Below, piece after piece: positions 1 to 10,879 of a stretch of 64,000 bases of DNA. Position 1 is the first letter of the stretch. The number at the start of each line of letters is the position of its first letter. The notes beneath the pieces are model-generated. The model had not been told where the DNA came from. It searched no databases and saw only the letters and a list, made by a program, of their open reading frames with translations. Location: positions 44,447,203 through 44,511,202 of the forward strand of contig JAJEKV010000002.1 of assembly GCA_021234155.1 (NCBI GenBank). Reading direction: 5' to 3'. The position numbers were made by a program, and so were the translations under genes. Origin of the DNA: Isoetes taiwanensis. Lineage: Eukaryota; Streptophyta; Lycopodiopsida; Isoetales; Isoetaceae.

Positions 1-450
1 CTTCCCTTTTTTTTCTTTTTTTTCCCTCTCTTCACCCTTTCCGTCTTTTCCTTTTTTTCCCGTGCCTTTTCCTCTTTTCCTTCCCCTTTTTCCTTTCCCT
101 CTTCTCCTTTTTCTCGTGCCCTTTTTTTCCCAGGTTCCGTTTTTCCGCTTTCCCCGTCTCTTTTTTTTTTGCCTTTTCCCTTCTCCATGCCCTTTTTTCG
201 CTTTTCTGTTCCTTCTTTCCGTTCCCTTCCTTCCGTTCCTTCCCCCTCCATTTTTAGTTTTCATTTTTCCTTTTTTTTTTCCCAAATTTCTCTCTTCGGT
301 TTCCTTTTCCTCACCCTTTCCCTCATTCCCTTTTTCCCATGCCCTTTTCCCCTTTCTCTTTTTCCCTTTTCCGCTTGCCTTTTTGCCCTTCATATTTCCC
401 CTTTCCTTCTCCCTTTTCCTTTTACCCTTTTCTTGTCCCTTTTCCCTTAA
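1..450. repeat. polypyrimidine tract (low complexity)
   Basis: This is an almost unbroken C/T run built from CCCTTTTTCC-like blocks with occasional CATGCC interruptions. It gives long open frames made only of F, P, L and S, which are composition artefacts. It is the purine strand of the Helitron whose 5' end is at 582. The same repeat type fills 26640-28365 and, inverted, 28600-30115. Confidence 0.9.
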
Positions 451-582
451 GAAATTAATGTATAACCAATCACAATGGTGGGAAGCGTGCGATAAATCTC
501 AGTCTTTGGATGCAATGAAATGATCTCGGCCATTCAAATTAGGGCTTGATGCAACATGCTAAAACATTATAATATAATAAGA
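1..582 (-). mobile_element. Helitron, 5' end only (rest lies left of the window)
   Basis: Read on the minus strand, the element starts with TC followed by an A/T-rich TTATTATATTATAATG stretch at about 582, the same 5' terminus as the other Helitrons here. A second possible start is at 589. Behind it come about 130 bp closely related to 28515-28610 (inverted), including a TTTATCGCAC...CTTCCCACC block, and then a long purine tract (pyrimidine on the plus strand). The 3' end is outside the window. No protein is credible. Confidence 0.7.
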
Positions 583-638
583 TATAAGATTATACTTACA
601 CAATTATTAGGATTACCTTAAAGTAATACTAGTAAATT

Positions 639-655
639 GCCCACCATTGGTGGGC
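639..655 (-). terminator. Helitron 3' hairpin, variant stem GCCCACC/GGTGGGC
   Basis: This is a 7-bp perfect stem with an ATT loop, six bases inside the CTAG end. All other copies in the window use GCCCAGC/GCTGGGC. The stem here differs at paired positions and so keeps base pairing, which supports selection on the hairpin (the rolling-circle termination signal of Helitrons). Confidence 0.8.
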
Positions 656-1158
656 TTTACATATGATTATTCACCTTTTGTGATCGTTCCATGTGATGTC
701 TTAGAAGTGGGCTTAGAGTGTAATTGATGAAAGCAAGCATGTCTCTGTCATGACAGAATAATCACCTTTGGTGGGCAGTCCATGGGATGGCACTGAGAAT
801 CTAGAAATATGTTTTGTTTGATGCCTTATTGATAATGTTGCCCATAATTGGTGTGAAGTACATTCGGTTGCATGAAAATTCGGTTGCATGAAAATTCGGT
901 TGTAAATTCGGTTGCATTTGGTTTTTTTGTTTTGCTTAAAACTTACTTGCTGTTGGATATTTCTATTGTCCTTCTCAAGCTCAGCTTCATTGATAATGAC
1001 ACAGCTAGTATCTGCATCCAAGGTTATTAAGGGTCATTAAGCCCCAGGGTCAAAATGCTTCTGTCATCAAATATAGTACTCTAGAATGCATTTAAGTATC
1101 AAAACTGATTAAAGTCATTAATTTCTCCTTGAAGCTTTTATATGCAAACATGTTTTTA

Positions 1159-3704
1159 CTAGTTAAGGTGCCCAGCGTTGCTGGGCACAGGTTGGAACTG
1201 GCAATGTTGGAGACCTAGAAATAATAAGGTTTGTTGGAACTGGTAATGTTGGTGTCCTGGCATTTGTATTGTAGGATTGCTATAGAATTTGCTAAAGAAT
1301 TTGGTTTTAGCAACTTCTTGGGTATCGATTATTTTAAATGTTTTATCTTGTGATATCCATTGTGTACAATTGAATACATCCAAATGGTGTTTAGATTATT
1401 GAAGTACATAAGTGTCAATAGAAGAGTAGTTCTTGGGAATAAGTTAAATCAAATCAATGGCATAGCATTCATGGCACCTCACACATTTCCAACTATATAC
1501 AAAAAATTATAGGCCTATCACTATGTAGCATTTGTTTCAAGCTTCAATTTATAATGCACATGTATTGCTATCATGAGATTGATTTTTGTACAAACATGAG
1601 ATTGAAGGAAATAATAAATTCAAGAACGAATGACTGCCAATATTCATCTCCATGAGGTCTCCATGAGGAATTGTGGGGCAGTTTGCATTAGAAGACCGTC
1701 GATCAAGTCATTATGTCGGTTTCACTGCACTTTCTTCTGTTGTTTTTATTTGAACTTCGGTATGTTTTCGGTCGGATCTTCAACATCAACAACTCTCCTC
1801 GTAGTTATTCTTGTGCAAAGCCTTGGGTGCGGGGATGGCTCCGGCATTAATAGTAAGATATTGCACAAATGTAGCGAGGCTTGGCGAGAGAGAAGGGCTG
1901 GATGCTTTGCTGTAAACTTGACCCACGATTCAAAATTGGATGGAACAAAGTAAGCTCCATTTAGGAGCAATTCCCCTCGATCTCGGTTCAGTTCTTCCAT
2001 ATGCCTTCATTTGTATATTCTCGTTTTGTGACTGCATATGCATTGGGGCCAAGAACCGATTTACTTCCAACAAACTACAATTAATAAAAGCAAGCACTCT
2101 GAGAGAGAGTGTGCAAAGAGTGTACCGATAAACAAAAGTAGCATGCAGAAGGGAGCGACATCATATGTGGGTCGGTACCAATAATGCCAAACTATCTTTC
2201 TCTTCCTTTCCCAAAGGTTTTGCCTCCTAGAAAGCATGGCTAATCAATGTGATTAACCTTTTTCACGTTTTGAAGAGCATGAGCTTTTTAGGTCTAAGGG
2301 AAATGACTTTGGATGTGGCGTGAAAAAAATATCTTTGCTTCATTTAAATTCATCATTTCTAAAGGTCTACCACAATACAAAATTGAGGCATGCATAAGGG
2401 CCATAAGAACTTCGACCGCGGGTATGTTGTTACCATTTGTGACTACAAACATGAGATTGAAGGAAATAATAAATTCGAGAAACGAATGGCGCCAATATTC
2501 ATCTCCATGAGGAATTGTGGCGCCACCATGTAAATCACGGGTGGAATATTCCTTTCAATGCCAATCCATACTGATTGATACAGGAGTTGTGATCCAACAT
2601 AGAATGGAACCTTAAATGGGAAGCATGTAAAAACCATTGTATTAGGAACAAATAATAAAAGAACAAATATCAATTGGTACTCAATTTCAAAATATAATGC
2701 AAACCATGCATCTTGATAAGAATAAGAACCATGCATCTTGATAAGACCAATAGTAGTGATGGTGCCATTAAACTTTTCATTTACAATGGCTATTCTTTGT
2801 GCCCGACAAATATGAGCATGAAGGTGCCAATAAATTCGGATACAACTGAAACACTTATCTTGCTTAAGTAATGCAAATATAGAGAATGCCTAGGGAGTTG
2901 GAATGATACCTTCTTAGCAAGTGAGCAGCGAGGAATGGGAATCACCATATTGGTAAAAGTCGTGTTACGCCATGCGAGGAATCACTTGGAAAACATTTGT
3001 TGTTATAATATCGATCTGTCATGCTTTGAGCTCTTTATGCAGCGATATGGCGACGATCCCCAATTGCCGGGAGCTCTTTACTGCTGCCATTCGGTTCCAC
3101 TTTTCTTGTCTTACCCGGACATCCGGCCATGTCGAACAGCAGACATGGCCTTCTGACATCCTCTTCAAGTATGTCATCTTGAATCGTGCAAGATCAGGTT
3201 TAAATGTAACCTTAGTCCGGTTTTTGGTGGGTTTGCATTTCGTAATCACGGGATCTCCTTTAACGGACATATTGTTGCCAAACACCGAAAAAATCGGTCC
3301 AGTGAAGCTTAGGCCTATTGAACCTTATCTTGAACATAAATCAAAATTAGGCATCCAACTTTTGCTTATGCTAACGGCGGCGGCCATCTTTGTCTCAATA
3401 ATGAACTCTATAGAAAAAAATGTTGGCAAGCTTTGCACCATATCCATTGCGACCTCCGGTAGTCTTTTGCTCATCGTCATCATAGTTGCTGCTTGTCAAT
3501 AGATTTCCAAAGATGAGCTCGGGGTCAAATCCGTCGCCCTTGCTCTAGACGGAATGGTTCCGGCGGCCTTATACGAACGAAACCCTAAAGAAATCTAAAG
3601 AACGCTTTTTGCCCTTTTTTTACGGAATGATCGACCGTCTATTCAAAGAGTTAATGTGGGCCCGATCTAGGGTGCGGTCCATTATACAACATTATAATAT
3701 AAGA
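1159..3704 (-). mobile_element. Helitron nested inside 629-5214
   Basis: The minus-strand 5' end TCTTATATTATAATG is at 3704. The 3' hairpin TGCCCAGC-AAC-GCTGGGCA covers 1169-1187 and CTAG covers 1159-1162. Flanks are A (1158) and T (3705). It is about 2.5 kb with no Rep/helicase. It carries a plus-strand open frame at 2972-3502, possibly captured sequence. Confidence 0.8.
2972..3502 (+). CDS. hypothetical protein fragment with two predicted membrane segments
   Basis: This 176-residue open frame lies inside the Helitron at 1159-3704, on the opposite strand. I do not recognise it. The last third has two hydrophobic stretches (roughly residues 126-146 and 154-175) separated by a short polar loop, ending ...VAACQ. 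The middle is mixed charged sequence without a known motif. The ATG may not be the true start, because a shorter open frame in another register begins slightly upstream at 2935. Helitrons often carry gene fragments, so this may be the C-terminal exon of a captured host gene. It could equally be a chance frame. Confidence 0.25.
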   Translation: MRGITWKTFVVIISICHALSSLCSDMATIPNCRELFTAAIRFHFSCLTRTSGHVEQQTWPSDILFKYVILNRARSGLNVTLVRFLVGLHFVITGSPLTDILLPNTEKIGPVKLRPIEPYLEHKSKLGIQLLLMLTAAAIFVSIMNSIEKNVGKLCTISIATSGSLLLIVIIVAACQ

Positions 3705-5214
3705 TGAACACCTCAAACACTTCTTATGTGTAGGAAGTCAGAAATTCTCTAATTTGAATACACCAGCCATGTCCATATATCAATTGGCAAGTTTGACTCG
3801 TTTGCGTTTTAGTATTTCAAATATGCATAGGCACCTCATCCTCTCCACACATCACAACAAAGAGCACATGCACGAAAAAACAAAGTTCCTAGTGCCGACC
3901 CTATGCTTTGATATGTCTTCACAAAGAATACGTACCAGATTTTGGATAAGCATGAAGATGACCTCCTGCCCCTCAATAATTTCTTACCAATTGGCCTATT
4001 AATAATATATATGTCAATTAAAATTAAAAAAAAATTTAACGTGCAAAATCAAAACAAATGTTAAGCATACTAGCTTTAGATTTCCCAAGCTTTCCTATGA
4101 GACAAATACCTTTAAAAAATGACTCTGCAGGTGCATACGCATCTGTTTATAACTGTCTCCTTCTTTGGATGGCCCTTTGTGGTAACGGCAACCATGGGCT
4201 TGGGTAATACGCTTCTTATACTTTGCAATCAATTTTCCCTTAGCGAAAATAATCAAGGGTCTCTTATATTGATAGATAATTTCAACAATGGAGCCACAAC
4301 TATAGACATGGCACACTATTATTAAACCTCAAGAACGTATTAAATCTTGAAAAGCACAAACCTTTATTAAAAGAAATAGGAGCAGGCAGCAGAACGGGCA
4401 AGCATTGGAACCTTCGTTGTGGCTGGCAACATGGTAACAACTTCAACAACATAGTCACTAAACGGAAGTTTAGTCCTTTTGTCCATGCATGCTATCAAAA
4501 ACTCCTTTTTAGGGACAGGCACCTTCAACAAATCGTTCAAAAAACATAAAGGTTGAAGTTTAAAAATAATAAGATTTCCAAGCTCTGATAAAAGTTTCTA
4601 TTAGAAAAAGGCGAAGTCCACCTGCTTGAATGCCTAATACCCGGTTTGTTGATATGCTGGGATATCTTTGGCGGGGATTTCTGCCTTCGGATCTGCGGCG
4701 GCGGCCAAGCAGGGGAGCAAAGGAGGTCGACTCTGATCGCAGCACTCAAAAACAGAACAAAGATGAAAATCAAGCCTGTAAATGTCGGATTCTGCAGCCG
4801 AAATCTCCTCCTAACAGCTCGACCCCTTTCTTCCCAACCCATCTCTTCATTCTCTTTTCTGCATATCCCGCCCATCTCCAGCATCATTTGTGGCCCAAAT
4901 ATGTTGTCTCTTGCTTAGAAATCTTCTATCTAAACCAGCTACATACTTACGGCTCGAAATCTTGATCAACACCGGCTACATCCTTGGCTGCATATCGGTA
5001 CGCAAAGGTTCTTTAGGGCTAACCTTATCTCCTTAGACAATTCAACGGATTCGGCACTTTAGGGCTATTTTTACCTCTTTAGGGTTAAATGAGGGTTTTT
5101 TAGGGTTTTTTAAAGAACGGGAGTCTGTCTGGGCCGTCCAACTTCTAGACCAAATCTGGACCGCCCAATTTAGGGCGTGATGCACTACTTACACCAAAAC
5201 ATTATAATATAAGA

Positions 5215-5946
5215 TTTTTAAACATTATTACGTCATTACATTATCAAATAACTTATCAATTCGTAACTTCATTAAAACAAGGTACTTATTAGTCTCAGTT
5301 ATCACAACATTTAATTTATCAAAATTTAACGGTTCCATATACAATTATCCTTCAAGTACTCTTCATTCCTTGCAACACATTCCAACAAAATTTGTGTTGC
5401 AAGTCTTCGTAGCTCGACCTCCTTGCCCTCCGGAGCGCTCTATTGGCCTGCAGGTCGACACTACGTTAGTACCATTTTAATTATTAATAAAATTATGGTT
5501 ATAAGGGAACCACCCCATCTATCTACATGGATGCATGACTAATCTCGGTAGGAAGAGGGTGCTTCTTCCATCGTGGTTAGTGGAGGCAGCCCTATAATGC
5601 CTATATGGCGGCTCATGCCTACACCTTTAGTTGCCCAAGCGTGGAGGATAGGGTCCTTCCCGTATTTGGGGCGTGAAGGATAGGGTCCTCCCCGTAGGCA
5701 TTGACTAGAGGTGCTTTCCTATCAATGCATGCCTAAATGGCCTCTTATCTCTCGAGGTCATCTACTTCCGTGGGACGGAAGTAGACTTTTTAATCTACCA
5801 TCCAAGCAAAACCGCGGTCATGCCTACAATGACATTACACCCGTCCTAGAGATGCCGTAGTGGTCCCATCATCGGTAACAACGCATGCAACCCATACCTA
5901 GCATAGGTTGCATGCGTAGATTAATCTTAACTACACATGAATTAAT
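5215..5946. other. 3' untranslated region of the Ty3/gypsy host, with two strong hairpins
   Basis: No coding potential is seen. Two hairpins lie just beyond the pol stop. One is 5881-5917, a 12-bp stem ACGCATGCAACC/GGTTGCATGCGT. The other is 5762-5784, a 10-bp stem CTACTTCCGT/ACGGAAGTAG. A GGATAGGGTCCT direct duplication lies near 5645-5695. A 3' LTR would be expected here, but I cannot match it to the 5' LTR at 44893-46483; the Helitron boundary at 5215 may mark where it was lost. Confidence 0.5.
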
Positions 5947-8391
5947 CTAAACACAAATCGACATGCCTGAGCCAATTTCTTCGGAGATGACCTTGCCGTC
6001 CCATTGCTCCATAAACTGGGGGTACTGCTTTAATAGATCCTTCTTAAGTATCCATGTCGCGTCTTCCACCGGCAAGTGTTTCCACTTGACCAAATATTGA
6101 GAAACTCTGATCTCCTTGTTTTCTTGAAAGCTTTATCAAGAATCAGTGCGGAACTATTTCCGGTTGCTCTTTGTCATTTCCAACAAGCGTTGGAGTGTCC
6201 AAGACTTCATCTGGATTTGGAGTATGCTTCTTCAACAAACTCACGTGGAAGACTTTATGAATCTTTAGGTGTGCTGGCAAGTCTAACTTGTAGGATTGGT
6301 TACCTACTCTCTTGACTATTCCAAAAGGTCCAGCCCACCTTGGAGCAAGCTTCTTACAATTTCCGATGTGGAGCTTCGCCTGCTTCACTTTGATCTTGAG
6401 CCAAACGTTGTCGCCAACTTGGAACTCTCTGACCGTCCGATGCTTGTCGGCGGCTCTTTAATCGACTCCTTGCTGCAAGAAGATATCCTCGGACCTCTTC
6501 TACCCAGGCTGCGCATATCGACCAACATTTCTTTGCGAAACCTCTACTTTTGACACGGGATTGTGCCAAGTGTCTGGAGTTAGACATTGGTAGCCATAGT
6601 TGATCATGAACGGCGACATCTGGGATGATTCCTGCTTGGTGCTATTATAAGCGAACTCAACCAAGTGAATATACTCTTCCCACATACTCTGCTTGTTCCA
6701 GACATAGTTTTGTAGCATATCTTCTAAAATTCTGTTGGTCCGTTCTGTTTGCCCATCCGTCTGAGGATGATAGGCCGTGCTCATGGATAGCTTCGTCTGA
6801 ATCGTCGCAAAAAGATCTTGCCAAAAGACACTCACGAACTTGGTCTGCATGCCGGAGATGATCTCTCGGCATGCCATGGAGCCTGAAGATTTCTTTGGTG
6901 AAGAGCTTCGATGTATCCATAGCTGTGTCGGTGGTCCTGCAAGGCACAAAGTGTGCCATCTTCGACAACTTGTCGACTACAACCAAAGGCATCTTTCCCT
7001 CTTACTGTCCTCGGGAGCCCTGTTATGAAGGTTATACTGATGACCTCCCACTTAGCATTCGGCACCGCTAATGGTTCCAATGCCCCTGAAATTCGAAGCT
7101 GCTCTGCCTTCGTCTGCTGACACAGCTGACACTCTTTGATGTAGCGAGCTATCTGCTTCTTCATCCCTGGCCAATAATAGCTGCTGCGCACTTTGAAATA
7201 TGTCTTCATAAATCCTGCGTGGCCAGCTATTGGACTGTTGTGGGTGTCGTGGAGAATCAACTTTCTCATCCCTGATGATTCAGGCACACACAACTTGTTC
7301 TTATGGTACAAAAGGTTACCTTCCTTCTTAAAATTCTTGAAGGTTTCCCTCTCCTTATCTGTTCTTGCCTCCTTGCACAAGCTCGCCCATACTTCCTTGA
7401 AGTCTGCATCATCGTCGGCAAGGTTTCTTCGATCTTCTTACCAAAGTCGTTGTTGAGCGTCGAGATTGCATTGCAGTGCACTCTTGTTGTCAGAGGATAC
7501 CTTGAAAGCGCATCTGCTACCACATTGAGCTTCCCCGGCTTATAAACTATATCAAAGTCATATTCTTGAGGGAACTCCATCCACCTTATTTGCCTCGGGT
7601 TGAGATGTGGTTCGCGCGTGAATACATATTGGAGGCTCGATGATCGTGTCCAACTGGAACTTCCTCCCCAACAGGTAGTGCCTCCAAATTCTTAGTGCTC
7701 TGACAACTGCAAGCAATTCTTTGTCGTGCGTTGGGTAGCGCGTTTCGGCGTCGTTCATCTTTCGGGAATCATAGGCTACTACTCCGCTCTTCTGCATGAG
7801 CACTACACCTCTATCTTGCTTGCATCTGTCGCCACAAGCTTGCCCTTCTCACGGGTGCAGCGCGGGGTCAAGGCGGGCGGTTGTCAAAGCTTCCTTCAAC
7901 AATTCAAACCCTACTTGGGCTTTCTTGTGCCAATGATCTGCCCAATCCTTCACTTTTTCCGCCCTCGTCAAGTCCATTAGCGGGGCCGCTATCTTTGCAA
8001 AGTTCTTCACAAACTTCCTGTAGTACCCTGCTAGGCCAAGAAAGCTTCTGACCTCATGGACATTCTTTGGTGCCGACCAACGTGGCGATTGCTTCAATCT
8101 TGGCGGGGATCCGTCGAAATTCCTTCTGCGAGATCACATGACCGGTATTCCACCTTCTCCGGATAGCGCCCGCGGTAGCGCCGACAACTTGACGCATTAA
8201 TCGGGCGGTTTTGTGGATGTCTTCTTCCTTGATCCTTATCGATGATAGCGACCTTGAAGCTGATCCATCAAATCATCCGATCCGGGGGCGCATACTTATT
8301 CTTGATGGTGTGCTTGTTCAAGCGCACGTAATCTATGCACATCCTCAAAGGCGCCATCCTTCTTCTTCAAAAAAAGAATGGGTGCCCCAAA
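5947..8391 (-). pseudogene. pol: Ty3/gypsy pol, 3' part: RT (C-terminal), RNase H, integrase, chromodomain
   Basis: Read right to left, the domain order is that of a chromovirus. Around 8391-8340 is the FGAPILFLKKKDG motif of reverse transcriptase, followed after a gap by the RT end ([15 protein letters not shown], 8060-8000). RNase H/RT-connection motifs follow ([26 protein letters not shown], about 7760-7670). Next are the integrase zinc region (C..C, about 7130), the core and the GPFGIVKRV C-terminal region (6330). Last is a chromodomain (YLVKWKHLPVEDATWI, about 6090-6030), ending at a TAG at 5947. Several single-base shifts and at least one in-frame disruption make it inactive as read. 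The upstream half (gag, protease, RT start) is at 19811-21900; the two were separated by the 8392-19807 transposon. Confidence 0.88.
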
Positions 8392-8420
8392 CACACTCAC
8401 ACCGGTTTTGGTCCTTTGTT
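8392..8420 (+). repeat. left terminal inverted repeat of the 11.4 kb transposon
   Basis: It starts CACACTCACACC and pairs with 19780-19807. The match is imperfect; the TTTTGGTCC core is identical. Confidence 0.75.
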
Positions 8421-8439
8421 GAAAACATTCGGTTTTGGT

Positions 8440-9090
8440 AGGTCTACATGTCTGTTTTCAAAGAATCCTACATGTGGATTTGTGAAGGTATGGTTTTGTT
8501 CGATAATGGTGTTCTTTGGGATGGACTAAAACATCCTTTGTTGTTTTGTAGTTTCTTCTATTGTGACATGTCATTTTATAATACAATCCTTTGTAGGAAA
8601 GAGTACTTGAATTTCTACATGTCTAATAATTCTATTGTCACTTGTCTTTATAGATGTAGGAAAGAATATTTGATTCTCTACATGTCCTATACTTCCATTC
8701 ACATGTCTTTATAGTAGCGGAATGAGTACTTTATTTGCTAAGGCATTGTAGGAAAGAATACATGAATTACGACATGTGTAATACTTCTATTGTCACATGT
8801 CTTTATAGAAGTGGAAAAGAATACTTGATTCTCTACATGTCATATGCTTCCATGTCACATGTCTTTATAGTAGTAGGATGAGTACTTTATTTGCTAAGGC
8901 ATTGTAGGAAAGAATACATGAATTACGACATGTGTAATACTTCTATTCTCACATGTCTTTATAGAAGTATGAAGAGTACTTGATTTCTCTACATGTCCTA
9001 TCCTTCCATATCCACGGGTCTTTATAGTGGTAGGATGAGTACTTGATTTGCTACATGTGATGCGTGCGATCACATGTTCTTATACTAGTA
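8440..9090. repeat. left subterminal repeats with ACATGT motif
   Basis: Degenerate tandem units of about 60-130 bp repeat TCTACATGTC, CACATGTCTTTATAG and GTAGGAAAGAATAC. The clearest pair is at 8690-8830 and 8850-8960, where TTGCTAAGGCATTGTAGG recurs. Motif-rich subterminal zones are where transposases of this class bind. The right end has a related ACGTGT/ACATGT-rich zone. Confidence 0.7.
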
Positions 9091-9139
9091 TTCCATGTAA
9101 CACAAGTTACTTCAACTACTTCAATTACTTAACACCTAT

Positions 9140-10735
9140 TTTTGCATAGCGTGGGCACCAACATGCCAAGGTGGCTCTAACATGCCACCTAGGCTCAAAC
9201 ATGCCAAGGTGGCTCCAACATGCCACCTAGGCTCCAACATGACAAAATGGCTCAAACATGCCACCCTAGGCTCCAGCGTCCTCAAACATGCCGCGTAGGC
9301 TCCAACATGCCACCTATGCTCCAACTTGCCAAGGTGGCTCAAATATGCGTGGGCTCCAACATGCCACCTAGGGCTCCAACATTCCTAGGTGGCTCAAACA
9401 TGCCACATAGGCTCAAACATGCCATGGGGCTCACTTTAGGCTCCAACATGCAAGGTGGTCCAACATGCCACCTAGGCTCAAACATGCCAAGGTGGCTCAA
9501 ACATGCCACCTAGGCTCCCAACATGCCACCTAGGCTCAAACATGCCGGGTGGCTCAAACCGCCAAGGTGGGCTCAAACATGCCACCTAGGCTCAAACATG
9601 CCACCTAGGCTCCAACATGCCACCTAGGCTCAAACATGCCAAGGTGGCTCAAACATCCGCGTGGGCTCCACCATGCCACCTAGCCTCCAACATGCCAAGG
9701 TGGCTCACAACATGCCACCTAGGCTTAAATATGCCAAGTTGGCTCAAAACATGCCACCTAGGCTCCAACATGCCCAGGTGGCTCTAACCACGCCACCTAG
9801 GCTCAAACATGCCACGTGGGCTCCAACATGCCACGTGCCAAGGTGGCTCCAACATGCCACCTAGGCTCCAACATGCTCAAACATGCCACGCGGGCTCTAA
9901 CATGCCACCTATGCTCCAACTTGCCAAGGTGGCTCAAATATGCCACGTGGGCTCCAACATGCCAAGGTGGCTCAAGCATGCCACCACAGGGCTCCAACAT
10001 GCCACCCTAGGCTCTAACATGGCAAGGTGGCTCAAACATGCCACGTGGTCTCCAACATGCCACCTAGGCTCCAACATGCCAAGGTGGCTCCAACATGCCA
10101 AGGTGGCTCAAACATGCCACCTAGGCTCCAACGTGCTCAAACATGCCAAGGTGGCTCAAACATGCGCGTGGGCCAACATGCCAAGGTGGCTCAAACATGC
10201 CACCTAGGCTCAAACATGCCAAGGTGGTTCCCATACATGCCAAGGTGGCTCCAACATGCCACCTAGGCTCAAACATGCCAAGGTGGCTCAAACATGCCAC
10301 CTAGGCTGCAACATGACAAAATGGCTCAAACATGCCACCTAGGGCTCCACGCGTGCTCAAACATGCCCCAGCCGGGCTCCAACATACCACCTATGCTCCA
10401 ACTTGCCAAGGTGGCTCAAATATGCCACGTGGGCTCCAACATGCCACCCAGGCTCCAACATTCCTAGGTGGCTCAAACATGCCATCTAGGCTCCCAACAT
10501 GCCACCCGGGCTCAAACATGCAGGGTGGCTCAAACATGCCAAGGTGGGCTCAAACATGCCACCTAGGCTCCAACATGCCAAGGTGGCTCAAACATGCCAC
10601 GTGGACTCCATAATGCCACGTGGGCTCCAACATGCCAAGGTGGCTCCAGCATGCCATCCAGGCTCCAACATGCCAAGGTGGCTCGGGGCATGCCACCTAG
10701 TCTCAAGCATGCCACCTAGGCACCCCAAGTGGTGA
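9140..10735 (+). repeat. minisatellite, 18-19 bp unit (left arm)
   Basis: There are about 85 units of three types: CCAACATGCCACCTAGGCT, CAAACATGCCAAGGTGGCT and CCAACATGCCACGTGGGCT. The core GCCACCTAGGC of the first is almost the reverse complement of the core GCCAAGGTGGC of the second, so neighbouring units can pair with each other. The open frames here (repeats of NMPPRLQHAKVAQTC) are by-products of the repeat. Confidence 0.92.
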
Positions 10736-10870
10736 CATGGCATGCCAAGTAAGCAAGGTCAAGTTTTGACTAGGCCAAAAAAACCAAAGATGTCCATCTT
10801 TGGTCTTTTCGATGGGTGATGTTGGCAAATTTTTAGGTGACATGGCTAGATGATGGTGACATGGACCTTG
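10736..10870 (+). repeat. unique inner part of the left inverted arm
   Basis: This non-minisatellite segment contains AAGCAAGGTCAAGTTTTGAC, AAAGATGTCCATCTTTGG and GTGATGTTGGCAAATTTT. It is matched in inverted orientation at 15035-15189. It shows that the two minisatellite arms are true inverted duplicates rather than independent arrays. Confidence 0.8.
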
Positions 10871-10879
10871 GATGTCTTT

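Larger units (their letters stand above)
629..5214 (-). mobile_element. Helitron (outer copy, interrupted by 1159-3704)
   Basis: On the minus strand it begins TCTTATATTATAATG (ends at 5214) and finishes with a hairpin and CTAG (629-632). Host A (628) and T (5215) flank it, which is the Helitron A^T target signature. The 3' hairpin is at 639-655. A second Helitron sits inside. No Rep/helicase ORF is visible, so it is non-autonomous. The 4600-4960 stretch has short open frames but nothing recognisable. Confidence 0.75.

Noticed and set aside
2972-3502. Resident membrane protein gene
   Set aside because: Inside a Helitron, no recognisable family and no supporting exons; kept only as a low-confidence fragment.
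9136-10735. Repeat-protein-like frames (NMPPRLQHAKVAQTC units)
   Set aside because: Translations of an 18-bp minisatellite, open in several frames and on both strands; no evidence for expression.
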